This document shows positions 17,527 through 27,634 of a stretch of DNA of 64,000 bases, in pieces; the stretch's first letter is position 1; each line of letters starts with the position of its first letter. The notes beneath the pieces were generated by a model. That model was given only the letters and a program-made list of their open reading frames with translations, did no database searches and was not told where the DNA came from. Source of the stretch: Vibrio breoganii (lineage in GTDB: Bacteria > Pseudomonadota > Gammaproteobacteria > Enterobacterales > Vibrionaceae); contig NZ_CP016177.1 of NCBI RefSeq assembly GCF_001677275.1, forward strand, positions 372,001 to 436,000, read 5' to 3'. A program made the translations under genes and the position numbers.

Positions 17527-18957
17527 ATGAAGCCTATTCTTCCCGACTACAGTACATCGGGCGTTCTAATTGTCGGTGATGTCATGTTAGATCGCTATTG
17601 GTATGGTCCTACTGGACGTATTTCTCCAGAAGCACCTGTACCTGTGGTTAAAGTCGAAAACAATGAAGAGCGACCTGGTGGTGCTGCGAACGTTGCAATG
17701 AATATTGCAGCACTAGGAGGAAGCACTCATCTTGTAGGTTTAACGGGTATCGATGAGCCAGCACGAGTGCTGACTGAGAAACTGAATGCGCTTAAAGTGC
17801 AGTGTGACTTTGTTTCTCTTCCTGAATATCCAACGATCACCAAGCTTCGTGTGATGAGTCGTGGTCAGCAGCTGATTCGTTTAGACTTTGAAGATAAATT
17901 TGAGCTGGTCGATTCACAGCAGATCTTGTCCCGTATGGACTTATCTTTAAGTACTGTGAAGGCGGTGATCTTGTCTGACTATGCAAAGGGTGCTTTAGAG
18001 CATTCACGTGCAATGATAGATAAAGCAAACAATGCAGGCGTACCTGTATTTGTCGACCCTAAAGGCGCTGATTTTGAGCGCTATCGTGGTGCGACTTTGC
18101 TTACACCTAATATGTCTGAATTCGAGCACGTTGTCGGCTCGGTGAAAGACGATGAAGAATTGGCTGAAAAAGGGTTAGCGTTGATCGAGCAGTTTGATCT
18201 GCAAGCCCTATTGGTTACTCGCAGTGAGCATGGCATGACGCTATTGCGCCGCGGTGAGAAGCCATTCCATCTTCCAACTCAAGCTCAAGAAGTGTATGAC
18301 GTTACTGGTGCCGGAGATACGGTAATTTCTGTATTGGCTGCTTCTGTAGCGGCAGGTAAGCCTCTAGACGAAGCCTGTGCGCTTGCTAACGCCGCTGCGG
18401 GTGTTGTTGTCGGTAAGCTAGGCACTTCAACTCTATCTACTATCGAGCTTGCAGAGGCTGTACATGGCTCGCAGGATACTGACTATGGAGTGATTGGCGA
18501 AGCTGCGCTGATTAAGGCAGTGAAAAAAGCACAAGCCAAGGGTGAGAAGGTTGTGATGACCAATGGCTGCTTTGATATCTTGCACGCTGGCCACGTTTCA
18601 TACCTCAACCATGCTGCCGAGCTTGGTCAGCGCCTTATTGTCGCGGTGAACACTGACGATTCAGTTAAACGCTTGAAAGGCCCTGCTAGACCTGTGAATC
18701 CAACGGATCGACGCATGGCGGTATTGGCAGGCTTGGGCGCGGTAGACTGGGTGGTCCCATTTTCTGAAGACACTCCACAGCGCATCATCTCAGAGATCCT
18801 CCCTGACTTATTGGTTAAGGGCGGCGACTACAAGCCGGAAGAGATTGCGGGTGGCAAAGAAGTGATCGAAGCGGGTGGCCGAGTAGAAGTACTCAACTTT
18901 GAAGATGGTTGTTCGACAACGGAAATTATTGAAGCGATTAAAGGTGGGAAGGAATAA
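17527..18957 (+). CDS. hldE: Bifunctional heptose kinase/adenylyltransferase HldE
   Basis: HldE makes ADP-glycero-manno-heptose for the lipopolysaccharide inner core: the N-terminal PfkB-type domain phosphorylates heptose 7-phosphate at C1, and the C-terminal domain adds AMP. The 476-residue protein shows the sugar-kinase [15 protein letters not shown] near residue 52 and the catalytic DVTGAGDTV near 258, then the nucleotidyltransferase [16 protein letters not shown] near 347. The length matches the fused E. coli form. A strong bidirectional terminator follows. Confidence 0.97.
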   Translation: MKPILPDYSTSGVLIVGDVMLDRYWYGPTGRISPEAPVPVVKVENNEERPGGAANVAMNIAALGGSTHLVGLTGIDEPARVLTEKLNALKVQCDFVSLPEYPTITKLRVMSRGQQLIRLDFEDKFELVDSQQILSRMDLSLSTVKAVILSDYAKGALEHSRAMIDKANNAGVPVFVDPKGADFERYRGATLLTPNMSEFEHVVGSVKDDEELAEKGLALIEQFDLQALLVTRSEHGMTLLRRGEKPFHLPTQAQEVYDVTGAGDTVISVLAASVAAGKPLDEACALANAAAGVVVGKLGTSTLSTIELAEAVHGSQDTDYGVIGEAALIKAVKKAQAKGEKVVMTNGCFDILHAGHVSYLNHAAELGQRLIVAVNTDDSVKRLKGPARPVNPTDRRMAVLAGLGAVDWVVPFSEDTPQRIISEILPDLLVKGGDYKPEEIAGGKEVIEAGGRVEVLNFEDGCSTTEIIEAIKGGKE

Positions 18958-18976
18958 CTCTTTTTCGTTATAAACT

Positions 18977-19006
18977 AAAAGGGCTGGTCAATGACCAGCC
19001 CTTTTT
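18977..19006. terminator. Bidirectional terminator, hldE and tolC
   Basis: GGGCTGGTCA and TGACCAGCCC form a perfect 10-bp stem flanked by four A and five T between convergent hldE and tolC. Confidence 0.9.
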
Positions 19007-19032
19007 AATTTCAATCACTTACTAGCGTTAGA

Positions 19033-20349
19033 TTATGATGCTAGTGGATCTTTTTTTGAAGCAATCAAGCCGTTATTTATCTCAAGAATGTCTTGTTCGT
19101 TAAGAGTGCCGACTGCTTGTTTTAGCTGCAGAACACTGATGATGTAGTTGTAACGAGCATCAGATAGGTTACGTTGGGCTTCAAACACACGGCGAGTGAA
19201 GTCTAGGACGTCAACGATAGTACGCGAACCAACCTCATAACCAGTTTCAACTGCGGCCAACGCCGATTCAGCAGAGATTAAAGACTGCTCGAATGCACGA
19301 ATAGAGCCAATTGTCGCATCGATGTTGTTGTTTGATGCACGTACAGTTTTCACTACTGAACGGTAAGAGGCTTCTAGGTCTTCACTGACTGCTACGTAGT
19401 TGTACTCAGCTTGTTTAACCTGAGAACTCACGTTGCCACCAGTATAAAGAGGTACAGAAAGGTTAATACCTAGATTGTAGTTAGTATCATCAACATCAAC
19501 ACCACTAATATCGCCATTACCGTATCCAGCATCAGCGTTAAAGGTTAGGGATGGCAAATGACCTGAACTCGCTAAACGAATATCATCACGAGCGATGTCT
19601 TGACTGATACGAGCTGCGAGTAAGCTTAGGTTTTGCAGTTGAGCCTGCTCAACAAGTGCATCGGTTGACTTATCTGATTTAGATGCTGAGAAGCGCTCGA
19701 TATCAAGAATATCTAGGTTCTTATGGCCGATACCTGTGATTTCTCGCAGTGTTTCATAGCTGTTGACTAAGTTGTTTCGTGCAATAACTTCTTCTGCTAG
19801 AACGCTATCGTATTCCGCTTGCGCTTCATGAACGTTTGTAATGGCAGATAGGCCTACTTCAAAACGTTGCTTTTCTTGGTCAAGCTGGCGTTCAACCGCA
19901 CTTTTTTCGGCTTGAACAAACTCTAGACTGTCTTGGGCACGCAGTACTTCAAAGTAAGCTGTTGCTACTCGTAGAATAAGGTCTTGCTGTTGCGCTGCGT
20001 ATGCAGAGTCAGACTGGCGTGCATTTTTTTCTGCAGTTTCGAGTGTTACCCAGCTAGAGCGTTGATAAAGCTCTTGGCTAAGGCCGATACCTGCAGTGAA
20101 GGCATTGGTTTCAGCGCCAGTGTAGGACTCTCCTACGTTGTATCCTGCTGTAAGGTTAATTTGAGGTAGCAAGGTACTGCGCGATGAGGTGACGGACTCA
20201 AAAGCTGCGTCACGTTGAGCTGCAGAACGTAAAAGCGTTGGATCGCTATTCTTGGCTTGATTGTATACGTCAGCTAGATTCTCCGCCATGACGGGTAAAG
20301 ATAACCCACCTAGTGAAGCTGATACTAAAATGGACAGCGCTTTCTTCAT
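19033..20349 (-). CDS. tolC: Outer membrane efflux/secretion channel TolC
   Basis: TolC is the outer membrane exit duct used by RND and ABC exporters and type I secretion. The 438-residue precursor has a signal peptide ending VMA-EN near residue 22 and the two outer-membrane-efflux repeats, each starting with a long helix and containing a YNLGINLSVPLYTGG-type strand region. It lacks the long C-terminal tail of E. coli TolC. It is divergent from nudF as in E. coli. TATAAT on the minus strand at 20399-20394 is a likely -10. Confidence 0.95.
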   Translation of the reverse strand: MKKALSILVSASLGGLSLPVMAENLADVYNQAKNSDPTLLRSAAQRDAAFESVTSSRSTLLPQINLTAGYNVGESYTGAETNAFTAGIGLSQELYQRSSWVTLETAEKNARQSDSAYAAQQQDLILRVATAYFEVLRAQDSLEFVQAEKSAVERQLDQEKQRFEVGLSAITNVHEAQAEYDSVLAEEVIARNNLVNSYETLREITGIGHKNLDILDIERFSASKSDKSTDALVEQAQLQNLSLLAARISQDIARDDIRLASSGHLPSLTFNADAGYGNGDISGVDVDDTNYNLGINLSVPLYTGGNVSSQVKQAEYNYVAVSEDLEASYRSVVKTVRASNNNIDATIGSIRAFEQSLISAESALAAVETGYEVGSRTIVDVLDFTRRVFEAQRNLSDARYNYIISVLQLKQAVGTLNEQDILEINNGLIASKKDPLAS

Positions 20350-20393
20350 TGTCGTAACTCTTCCTGCTACTTAAATTCGTGTTTAATAACTAG

Positions 20394-20399
20394 ATTATA
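20394..20399 (-). promoter_or_regulatory. Candidate -10 of tolC
   Basis: The minus strand reads TATAAT here, 45 bp before the tolC start. The -35 region is poor (TCGACT at 18 bp), which may point to an activator. Confidence 0.35.
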
Positions 20400-20610
20400 G
20401 TTCTGTGTTTCTATGTGAGTCGATTTTACACAGTCTTGTATAGAGTACTACAAAAACGAATAAAAACCCTATTGTTACATGCCTTAGCTCAAAACTTTCA
20501 TGATCTAATATAAGGCTGCGGTAATCTTTCTGAAGACGTGGGAGTAATTTGATGGTCAACGCTGTCTACACTTGATAGGTTTGTTCAATTACTTACTGCA
20601 GAGAACCTTT

Positions 20611-21246
20611 ATGTCCAACGATAGCTCCTATCCTACATTTCACAATGATGACGTTGAAATCCTTGCGACTGATACCTTGTTTAAAGGCTTTTTTAGCCTA
20701 GTCAAAGTGAAGTTTCGCCATCGTTTGTTTGCTGGTGGATGGAGTGAAGAGATTGAGCGTGAGCTGTTTGAGCGGGGGCATGCCGTTGCTATGTTGCCTT
20801 ACGACCCGGTGACTGATCAGGTGGTCATGGTAGAGCAGATTCGAGTGGGCGCTCTGGGAGAGGCAAGACCTTGGCAGTTAGAAATCGTCGCTGGAATGCT
20901 AGATAAAGAGGGTGAAGACCCTATAGATGTGGCGAAACGAGAAGCGGTGGAAGAAGCTGGCCTTGATGTGACCCATATACAGCACATTAGTGGCTATTAT
21001 CCATCCGCCGGTGGATGCTCGGAGCGATTGGAGCTGTTTATCGGGCAGGTCAAAGCACCCACATCAGCAGGTGTGTTTGGATTAGAGTCAGAAGGTGAAG
21101 ATATTCGTGTTCATATTTTGACCAGAGAGGAAGCTTATGAGATGGTTAAAAATGGTACAATTGAGAACGCAGCATCAATTATTACGATTCAATGGCTGAT
21201 GCTGAATCACCAACAACTGAGGGCGCAATGGGCAGTTCAAGGCTAG
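20611..21246 (+). CDS. nudF: ADP-ribose pyrophosphatase NudF
   Basis: NudF splits ADP-ribose into AMP and ribose 5-phosphate. The 211-residue protein carries a complete Nudix box (GMLDKEGEDP ... REAVEEAGL) near residues 98-120 and the proline-containing SAGGCSERLELFIG region after it, typical of ADP-sugar hydrolases. I place the start at the ATG at 20611 (MSNDSSYPTFHNDDVEI) instead of an upstream TTG at 20572, whose extra residues do not look conserved. The stop overlaps the next gene, and nudF-yqiB-cpdA-yqiA read as one operon ahead of parE. Confidence 0.94.
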   Translation: MSNDSSYPTFHNDDVEILATDTLFKGFFSLVKVKFRHRLFAGGWSEEIERELFERGHAVAMLPYDPVTDQVVMVEQIRVGALGEARPWQLEIVAGMLDKEGEDPIDVAKREAVEEAGLDVTHIQHISGYYPSAGGCSERLELFIGQVKAPTSAGVFGLESEGEDIRVHILTREEAYEMVKNGTIENAASIITIQWLMLNHQQLRAQWAVQG

Positions 21247-21668
21247 TGGGTTCAAATTATCATGTTGATTTTGCAGGGCTCATGCGACTGTACGAGACCA
21301 ACTACGCCAAATTAAATGCTCTGCTTCCTCGTCAACCTGAAGTTGGAAACAAGAGAACCTATCAGGTTCAATCTCAGATTTATCAGATAAATGTGCTCGA
21401 GATAACGCGCTATACGACCTTAGTTGATGTGTTTCAGTGTGATGAAGCTCCCACTTTTCCACTTCCGCACATGACTGTGCGCTTATATCACGACGCAAGG
21501 GTTGCAGAAGTGTGTGCAAGTGAAAAAATGAGGGTAATTCATGCAAGATACGATTACCCCAACAAAAAAATGATGCAGAAGGATGAAAAGCACCAGCTCA
21601 ATCAATTCCTTGGAGACTGGCTGACATTCTGCCTAAAAATGGGTATCAGTAGAGAGCCCTTACTGTGA
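21228..21668 (+). CDS. yqiB: DUF1249 protein YqiB
   Basis: A 146-residue protein of the DUF1249/YqiB family: MGSSRLVGSNYHVDFAGLMRLYETNYAKL at the start (shown in part), a central VLEITRYTTLVDV strand region, and the conserved PHMTVRLYHDARVAEVC. Function is unknown. The ATG at 21228, behind GAGGG, overlaps nudF by 19 bases; an upstream in-frame ATG at 21192 would overlap by 55 and is less likely. It lies between nudF and cpdA in a conserved gammaproteobacterial operon. Confidence 0.9.
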   Translation: MGSSRLVGSNYHVDFAGLMRLYETNYAKLNALLPRQPEVGNKRTYQVQSQIYQINVLEITRYTTLVDVFQCDEAPTFPLPHMTVRLYHDARVAEVCASEKMRVIHARYDYPNKKMMQKDEKHQLNQFLGDWLTFCLKMGISREPLL

Positions 21669-21701
21669 GCTCAGGCAAAAATAATATTGGAAAGACAGAT
21701 T

Positions 21702-22520
21702 GTGGAACCACAGATAGTTGCGACGGAAGAGACCGTCCAATTAGTACAGATTACAGATACACACTTATTCGCTGATGACGAAGGATGTCTGCTAAGTGTT
21801 AATACAGGCCAGAGCTTCATTGCAACTGTAAACGATATCGTCGAACGAAATGTTGAGTTTGACGCGATTGTGGCGACAGGAGATATCTCTCAAGATCACT
21901 CTGCAGCTTCCTATACTCGCTTTGCTGATGGAATCAAACCCCTTGAGAAGCAATGCTATTGGCTGCCTGGCAACCATGACCAAAAGTCGAATATGGTCAC
22001 TGTATTACCGTCACCTCAGATCCAAGAAGTAGGACATGTGCTCGCTGGCGAATACTGGCAAATTATCATGCTAGACAGCCAAGTTGAGGGCCTGCCGCAC
22101 GGCTATCTTGAGACAGATCAGCTCGAATTGCTCGACAATAAACTGGCTGAATTTCCAGAGCGACATACTCTAGTATTGCTGCACCACAATGCACTGCCGA
22201 TTGGTAGTGCTTGGTTAGATCAGCACAAACTGCAACGCGCTCATCAATTTTGGGAAGTGCTAGGACGACACCAAAATGTTCGTGCAGTATTGGGTGGGCA
22301 TGTGCATCAAGACTTTGAAAAAGAGCACAATGGTGTTCGAGTGTTGGCGACCCCTTCAACGTGTATCCAATTTAAAGCAAACAACGATGAATTTGCTCTC
22401 GATACCTTGTCTCCAGGTTGGCGTCACTTGCAACTGCATAAAGATGGTCAATTAGAGTCACAAGTGCATCGACTTGAAGAGGGGTGTTTTATCCCTGATT
22501 TCGAGGCTGAAGGGTACTAA
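21702..22520 (+). CDS. cpdA: 3',5'-cyclic AMP phosphodiesterase CpdA
   Basis: CpdA hydrolyses cyclic AMP and so limits CRP-dependent regulation. It shows all metallophosphoesterase motifs: QITDTHLFADD, GDISQD, LPGNHD, LHHNALP and GGHVHQDF. I start it at GTG 21702, which follows GGAAAG with seven bases between; a TTG at 21687 is the alternative and adds five residues. About 272 residues, the family size. The stop abuts the yqiA ATG directly, so the two are likely co-translated. Confidence 0.95.
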   Translation: MEPQIVATEETVQLVQITDTHLFADDEGCLLSVNTGQSFIATVNDIVERNVEFDAIVATGDISQDHSAASYTRFADGIKPLEKQCYWLPGNHDQKSNMVTVLPSPQIQEVGHVLAGEYWQIIMLDSQVEGLPHGYLETDQLELLDNKLAEFPERHTLVLLHHNALPIGSAWLDQHKLQRAHQFWEVLGRHQNVRAVLGGHVHQDFEKEHNGVRVLATPSTCIQFKANNDEFALDTLSPGWRHLQLHKDGQLESQVHRLEEGCFIPDFEAEGY

Positions 22521-23114
22521 ATGCCCATTCAGCCCAAGCCAGCACTACTTCTTTATTTGCACGGCTTCAATAGCTCTCCGCAGTCTTTAAAGGCGCAAGT
22601 AATGGCTGAGTTCTGCGCTGAGTATCGGCCAGATATTCGCTTTGTCGCACCTCAATTGCCCGTTTATCCTGAGTCTTGTGTTCAAATGCTCGAGCAGTTG
22701 TGTGATGAACTGACCTTAGACTATCAAGTGGGCCTAGTGGGAAGCTCTATGGGGGGCTACTTATCGACGTGGCTCAACAAAAAGTACGGCTTCAAAGCGG
22801 TATTGGTAAACCCAGCAGTTAAGCCTTATGAACTGTTGCAAGATTTTCTTGGACCACAGCTCAACCCATATACTCAAGAAAAGTACCTGTTAGAACCTGT
22901 GCATGTTGAGCAGCTTCGAGCTATAGATGTGCCAGAGATCAACAACACGTCTGATTTTTGGTTGCTACAGCAACAAGGGGATGAAGTTCTGAACTACCAG
23001 CAGGCGGTAGATAAATACCGCGGGTGCAAACAGACCGTCGAAGAGGGCGGCAATCATAGCTTTGTGGGGTTTGAGCGCTACCCAAGCGCGATAGTAGAGT
23101 TTCTTCAACTCTAG
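22521..23114 (+). CDS. yqiA: YqiA-family alpha/beta-hydrolase esterase
   Basis: A 197-residue serine esterase of the YqiA family. The oxyanion/entry loop is LYLHGFNSSPQSLK near residue 12, the nucleophile elbow is GSSMGGYLS near 74, and the catalytic histidine is in GGNHSFVGFERY near the C-terminus. The natural substrate is unknown. ATG follows the cpdA stop with no gap. In E. coli yqiA also precedes parE, but here a 328-bp gap separates them. Confidence 0.93.
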   Translation: MPIQPKPALLLYLHGFNSSPQSLKAQVMAEFCAEYRPDIRFVAPQLPVYPESCVQMLEQLCDELTLDYQVGLVGSSMGGYLSTWLNKKYGFKAVLVNPAVKPYELLQDFLGPQLNPYTQEKYLLEPVHVEQLRAIDVPEINNTSDFWLLQQQGDEVLNYQQAVDKYRGCKQTVEEGGNHSFVGFERYPSAIVEFLQL

Positions 23115-23442
23115 GCTAAACCTTAAACTCATTGCATGTGAATTGCCTGAATAGCACACAATCATCATGCTTTTTAATCAGGAAGTCAGTGCAAACTTGA
23201 CATAACTGCCACAGCGCCAGACTATGTAATGTAGCCAAGTTGTATCGCGGTTTGTGGAAGACTTACGAACACTCCAAACTCAATTCATCTACATTCAACG
23301 CTAAACAGCTATTTGCACCCGATGTGGTGCGAGTCAGGGTTTCTGAGTTTCGATACACAGAAACACTCCAACCAAGTAGGTTGCGACTTTTCTCATTGAT
23401 GAGAAGCGATGTTTAACAACGCCAAGAGTAAATTTTCAAATT
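23115..23442 (+). promoter_or_regulatory. parE promoter region and structured leader
   Basis: There is no gene in this 328-bp gap. A TTGACA (23197-23202) with poor -10 candidates near 23223-23230 could start a leader of about 200 nt. It contains three successive hairpins: GCACC/GGTGC (23315-23330), GTTTCTG/CAGAAAC (23339-23364) and TTCTCAT/ATGAGAA (23390-23405). No T-run follows them, so they are not standard terminators. No open frame of useful size was seen. Confidence 0.5.
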
Positions 23443-25323
23443 ATGACTGAACAATATAACGCTGGGGCGATAGAGGTCTTAAATGGCCTAGAGCCAGTCC
23501 GCCGTCGCCCGGGCATGTATACCGACACTGTGCGTCCCAACCACCTTGGGCAAGAAGTTATCGATAACAGTGTCGATGAAGCGTTAGCAGGGCATGCGTC
23601 TAAGTTACAAGTTATTCTTCATCCTGATCAATCTCTAGAAGTCATTGATGATGGTCGTGGTATGCCGGTGGACATTCACCCCGAAGAAGGCGTGTCGGGT
23701 GTTGAACTTATTCTATGTAAGCTGCATGCGGGTGGTAAGTTCTCCAACAAGAACTACCAATTCTCTGGCGGTTTGCACGGCGTGGGTATCTCTGTTGTAA
23801 ACGCACTATCTAAGCGCGTTGAAGTGAATGTTCGTCGTGACGGTCAGGTATATCAGATTGCTTTTGAGCATGGCGACAAAGTACAAGACCTGACCGTGGT
23901 TGGCACTTGCGGAAAACGCAACAGTGGTACAAGCGTTCACTTCTGGCCTGACAGCAAATACTTCGACTCGGGCAATTTCTCAGTCACTCGATTGATCAAC
24001 AACCTAAGAGCGAAAGCGGTTCTGTGCCCCGGTCTTGAAATCACTTTTAGCGACAAAGTGAACGGTAAAGATCATAAGTGGTATTACGAAAGTGGTCTAA
24101 AAGATTACCTAGCTGAAGGCGTTAAAGGGTACACACTGCTGCCAGAAACCCCATTTACCGGTCAGTTTTCTGCAGAAACTGAGGCCGCGGATTGGGCGAT
24201 AATCTGGCAACCAGAGGGTGGTGAACTCATCACAGAGAGCTACGTTAACCTGATCCCGACCTCTCAGGGTGGTACTCATGTTAATGGTCTACGTCAGGGA
24301 CTGCTGGATGCGATGCGTGAATTTTGTGAATTCCGCAACCTGCTTCCTCGTGGCGTAAAACTGACCGGTGACGATGTCTTTGAGCGCTGTTCTTACGTGC
24401 TATCGATCAAGATGCAAGACCCTCAGTTCGCAGGACAAACCAAAGAACGTCTCTCTTCACGTCAATGCGCAGCGTTTGTTTCTGGTGTGATAAAGGACGG
24501 ATTCAGCCTTTGGTTGAATGAAACTCCGCATATTGCTGAACAGTTAGCTGAGGCGTGTATTGCCAATGCGCATCGCCGCATGCGAGCAAGCAAAAAAGTG
24601 GTGCGTAAGAAGGTAGCCTCCGGCCCTGCACTTCCTGGTAAATTGACCGATTGCTCAGTACAAGACTTGGCTCGTACAGAACTCTTCCTGGTGGAGGGGG
24701 ACTCTGCGGGTGGCTCGGCTAAGCAGGCCCGCGATCGCGAGTTTCAAGCCATTATGCCCTTGCGCGGTAAGATCCTTAATACGTGGGAAGTCAGTGCTGA
24801 TCAGGTACTGGCCTCGCAAGAGGTACATGATATTTCCGTGGCTCTTGGTATCGACCCAGATACCGAAAGCCTAGATGGTCTGCGTTACGGTAAGATCTGT
24901 ATCCTAGCGGATGCGGACTCTGATGGACTGCATATCGCAACCCTGCTTTGTGCTCTATTTACTCGTCACTTCAGCTCGCTAGTGCGTGCTGGTCACGTTT
25001 ACGTTGCCATGCCACCGTTGTTCAGAATTGATTGTGGTAAAGAGGTGTTTTATGCCCTTGATGAAGACGAAAAAGAAGGGGTACTTGAGCGTTTAAGTAA
25101 GAAGCGAGCCAAGATCAATGTGCAACGATTTAAAGGCTTGGGTGAAATGAACCCACTGCAACTTCGTGAAACTACTATGGACCCTAATACTCGTCGTCTA
25201 GTGCAACTGACGATAGATGATGATGAGCAGACAATGGAAATGCTGGACATGCTGTTGGGCAAGAAACGCGCGGACGATCGCCGTCATTGGCTGCAAAGTA
25301 ACGGCGATATGGCCGAGGTATAA
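23443..25323 (+). CDS. parE: DNA topoisomerase IV subunit B ParE
   Basis: ParE is the ATPase subunit of topoisomerase IV, which unlinks daughter chromosomes. The 626-residue protein has the GHKL ATP-binding motifs ([37 protein letters not shown]), a transducer domain, and the TOPRIM domain with [18 protein letters not shown] (in part) and [10 protein letters not shown]. It ends two bases before the parC start codon. The ribosome binding site is weak (AAGAG, 12 bases upstream), which makes the structured leader more interesting. Confidence 0.98.
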   Translation: MTEQYNAGAIEVLNGLEPVRRRPGMYTDTVRPNHLGQEVIDNSVDEALAGHASKLQVILHPDQSLEVIDDGRGMPVDIHPEEGVSGVELILCKLHAGGKFSNKNYQFSGGLHGVGISVVNALSKRVEVNVRRDGQVYQIAFEHGDKVQDLTVVGTCGKRNSGTSVHFWPDSKYFDSGNFSVTRLINNLRAKAVLCPGLEITFSDKVNGKDHKWYYESGLKDYLAEGVKGYTLLPETPFTGQFSAETEAADWAIIWQPEGGELITESYVNLIPTSQGGTHVNGLRQGLLDAMREFCEFRNLLPRGVKLTGDDVFERCSYVLSIKMQDPQFAGQTKERLSSRQCAAFVSGVIKDGFSLWLNETPHIAEQLAEACIANAHRRMRASKKVVRKKVASGPALPGKLTDCSVQDLARTELFLVEGDSAGGSAKQARDREFQAIMPLRGKILNTWEVSADQVLASQEVHDISVALGIDPDTESLDGLRYGKICILADADSDGLHIATLLCALFTRHFSSLVRAGHVYVAMPPLFRIDCGKEVFYALDEDEKEGVLERLSKKRAKINVQRFKGLGEMNPLQLRETTMDPNTRRLVQLTIDDDEQTMEMLDMLLGKKRADDRRHWLQSNGDMAEV

Positions 25324-25325
25324 GA

Positions 25326-27578
25326 ATGTCGAACGAGATTACATATGATGGCGTAGAGCAGCTTCCGCTGCGAAAATTCACCGAAGACGCCTATTTAAAT
25401 TATTCAATGTACGTGATCATGGATCGTGCATTGCCATACATCGGTGACGGCTTAAAGCCGGTTCAACGCCGTATTATTTATGCGATGTCAGAGCTAGGCT
25501 TATCGGCTTCAGCTAAATATAAAAAATCAGCACGTACCGTGGGTGACGTACTCGGTAAGTACCATCCACACGGTGATTCAGCGTGTTATGAAGCCATGGT
25601 ATTGATGGCGCAGCCATTTACCTATCGTTACCCGCTCGTCGACGGACAGGGTAACTGGGGTGCTCCAGATGACCCGAAATCCTTCGCTGCAATGCGTTAC
25701 ACTGAGTCTAAGCTTTCTAAGTTTGCAGAGGTGCTACTTGGCGAATTAGGTCAAGGCACGGTTGAATGGCAGCCGAACTTTGATGGTTCTATGAAAGAGC
25801 CGCAAATGTTGCCTGCACGCCTGCCGCATATTCTGCTTAACGGCATTACCGGTATTGCCGTTGGTATGGCAACCGACATACCGCCACACAATGTGCGTGA
25901 AGTGGCCGATGCTACCATGACCTTGATTGATAATCCCAAAGCGGAATTGTCAGATGTTATGCAATTTGTGCAGGGGCCAGATTATCCAACAGAAGCTGAG
26001 ATCATCACGCCAAAGCCCGATATTGAGAAGATCTATCGTACTGGGCGCGGCAGCATTAAGATGCGCGCGGTATGGCATAAAGAAGCCGGTGATGTCGTCA
26101 TTACCGCTCTGCCACATCAGGTTTCGGGTTCTAAACTGCTTGAGCAAATAGCGAATCAAATGCGCGCGAAGAAGCTGCCTATGGTGGACGATCTTCGTGA
26201 CGAATCTGATCATGAGAACCCAACACGAATTGTTATCGTGCCTCGCTCAAACCGTGTGGATTGTGATCAGTTAATGAATCACTTATTCGCTTCAACGGAT
26301 TTAGAGAAGAACTACCGCGTTAACCTGAATATGATTGGTCTAGACAAACGACCTCAGGTGAAAGGCCTTGTTCAGATTCTGAAAGAGTGGATTGAGTTTC
26401 GTCGTGCCACAGTGCGTCGCCGCTTGCAGTATCGCCTTGATAAAATCATGGCGCGTTTGCATATTCTTGAAGGCTTATTAGTTGCCTACCTGAACATAGA
26501 TGAAGTGATTGAGATTATCCGTACCGAGGATGATCCAAAAGCAGTATTGATGTCTCGCTTTGAGCTTTCTGAGATTCAAGCGGATGCCATCTTGGACACC
26601 AAATTACGTCAATTGGCGAAATTGGAAGAGTTTAAGATCCGCGGTGAGCAAGATGAGCTAGAAAAAGAGCGCAAGCAGTTAGAACTATTACTTGGCTCTG
26701 AACGACGCATGAATACGCTTCTTAAGAAGGAGCTTCAAGCAGATGCCGATAAATTTGGTGATGATCGCCGTTCTCCAATTGTTGAGCGTGCAGAAGCAAG
26801 AGCACTGACAGAAAAAGATCTACTGCCAAGCGAACCCATCACCGTAGTCTTGTCAGAGAAGGGCTGGATTCGTCATGCCAAAGGTCATGAGGTTGATGCT
26901 TCTACTCTGAACTATAAGTCTGGTGACAAGTTCCTTACTTCAGCAAGAGGTAAGAGTAATCAGCAGGCGGTGTTCCTAGGCTCAGATGGGCGAAGTTATT
27001 CATTGGAATCGCATTCTTTGCCTTCCGCAAGAAGTCAGGGCGAACCGATTACTGGGCGCTTGAATATCTCCACTGGAACCAGTATTCGACAGGTTCTGAT
27101 GGGGGATGATGACCAGCTATGGCTAGTAGGTTCGGATGCCGGCTATGGATTTGTTTGTCGCGGTAGTGACCTACTGTCGAAAAACCGCAGTGGTAAGGCT
27201 TTAGTTAACTTACCGCAGGCGGCTGAGATCATGTCACCAAGTGCGATATCAGACCTTGATAGCGATGAAATCTTAGCGATCACTAACCTTGGCCGCATGC
27301 TGATCTTTGCAATAAAAGATCTGCCGCAACTGGGTAAGGGTAAGGGCAATAAGATCATCAATATCCCTTCTGCAAAAGCGAAGAGCAGAGAGGAGTTCGT
27401 TACTCAGCTGATTTCTATACCTGCTGACGCGACTATTACTTTGTACGCGGGTAAGCGTAAGCTTGGTCTGAAACCGGCTGACCTTGAAAACTTTAGGGGC
27501 GAAAGAGGGCGTCGTGGTGCAATGCTGCCGCGCGGTCTGCAGCGAGTGACTGAGATCGAAGTGCAAACCAAAGAGTAA
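25326..27578 (+). CDS. parC: DNA topoisomerase IV subunit A ParC
   Basis: ParC cuts and rejoins DNA in topoisomerase IV. The 750-residue protein has the winged-helix region with [13 protein letters not shown] and the catalytic tyrosine Y125 in AAMRYTES. S85 and E89, the positions of E. coli S80 and E84 in the quinolone region, carry the wild-type residues. The tower and coiled-coil follow, then a C-terminal beta-pinwheel of degenerate repeats (about residue 495 on). It directly follows parE, unlike E. coli where other genes intervene. Confidence 0.98.
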   Translation: MSNEITYDGVEQLPLRKFTEDAYLNYSMYVIMDRALPYIGDGLKPVQRRIIYAMSELGLSASAKYKKSARTVGDVLGKYHPHGDSACYEAMVLMAQPFTYRYPLVDGQGNWGAPDDPKSFAAMRYTESKLSKFAEVLLGELGQGTVEWQPNFDGSMKEPQMLPARLPHILLNGITGIAVGMATDIPPHNVREVADATMTLIDNPKAELSDVMQFVQGPDYPTEAEIITPKPDIEKIYRTGRGSIKMRAVWHKEAGDVVITALPHQVSGSKLLEQIANQMRAKKLPMVDDLRDESDHENPTRIVIVPRSNRVDCDQLMNHLFASTDLEKNYRVNLNMIGLDKRPQVKGLVQILKEWIEFRRATVRRRLQYRLDKIMARLHILEGLLVAYLNIDEVIEIIRTEDDPKAVLMSRFELSEIQADAILDTKLRQLAKLEEFKIRGEQDELEKERKQLELLLGSERRMNTLLKKELQADADKFGDDRRSPIVERAEARALTEKDLLPSEPITVVLSEKGWIRHAKGHEVDASTLNYKSGDKFLTSARGKSNQQAVFLGSDGRSYSLESHSLPSARSQGEPITGRLNISTGTSIRQVLMGDDDQLWLVGSDAGYGFVCRGSDLLSKNRSGKALVNLPQAAEIMSPSAISDLDSDEILAITNLGRMLIFAIKDLPQLGKGKGNKIINIPSAKAKSREEFVTQLISIPADATITLYAGKRKLGLKPADLENFRGERGRRGAMLPRGLQRVTEIEVQTKE

Positions 27579-27603
27579 GCTACTCTGGCTTAACTCCATT
27601 AAT

Positions 27604-27629
27604 AAAAAAACCGCCGAGGCGGTTTTTTT
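27604..27629. terminator. Bidirectional terminator, parC and degS
   Basis: ACCGCC and GGCGGT flank a 3-nt loop with seven A before and seven T after, between convergent parC and degS. Confidence 0.88.
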
Positions 27630-27634
27630 ATTGG

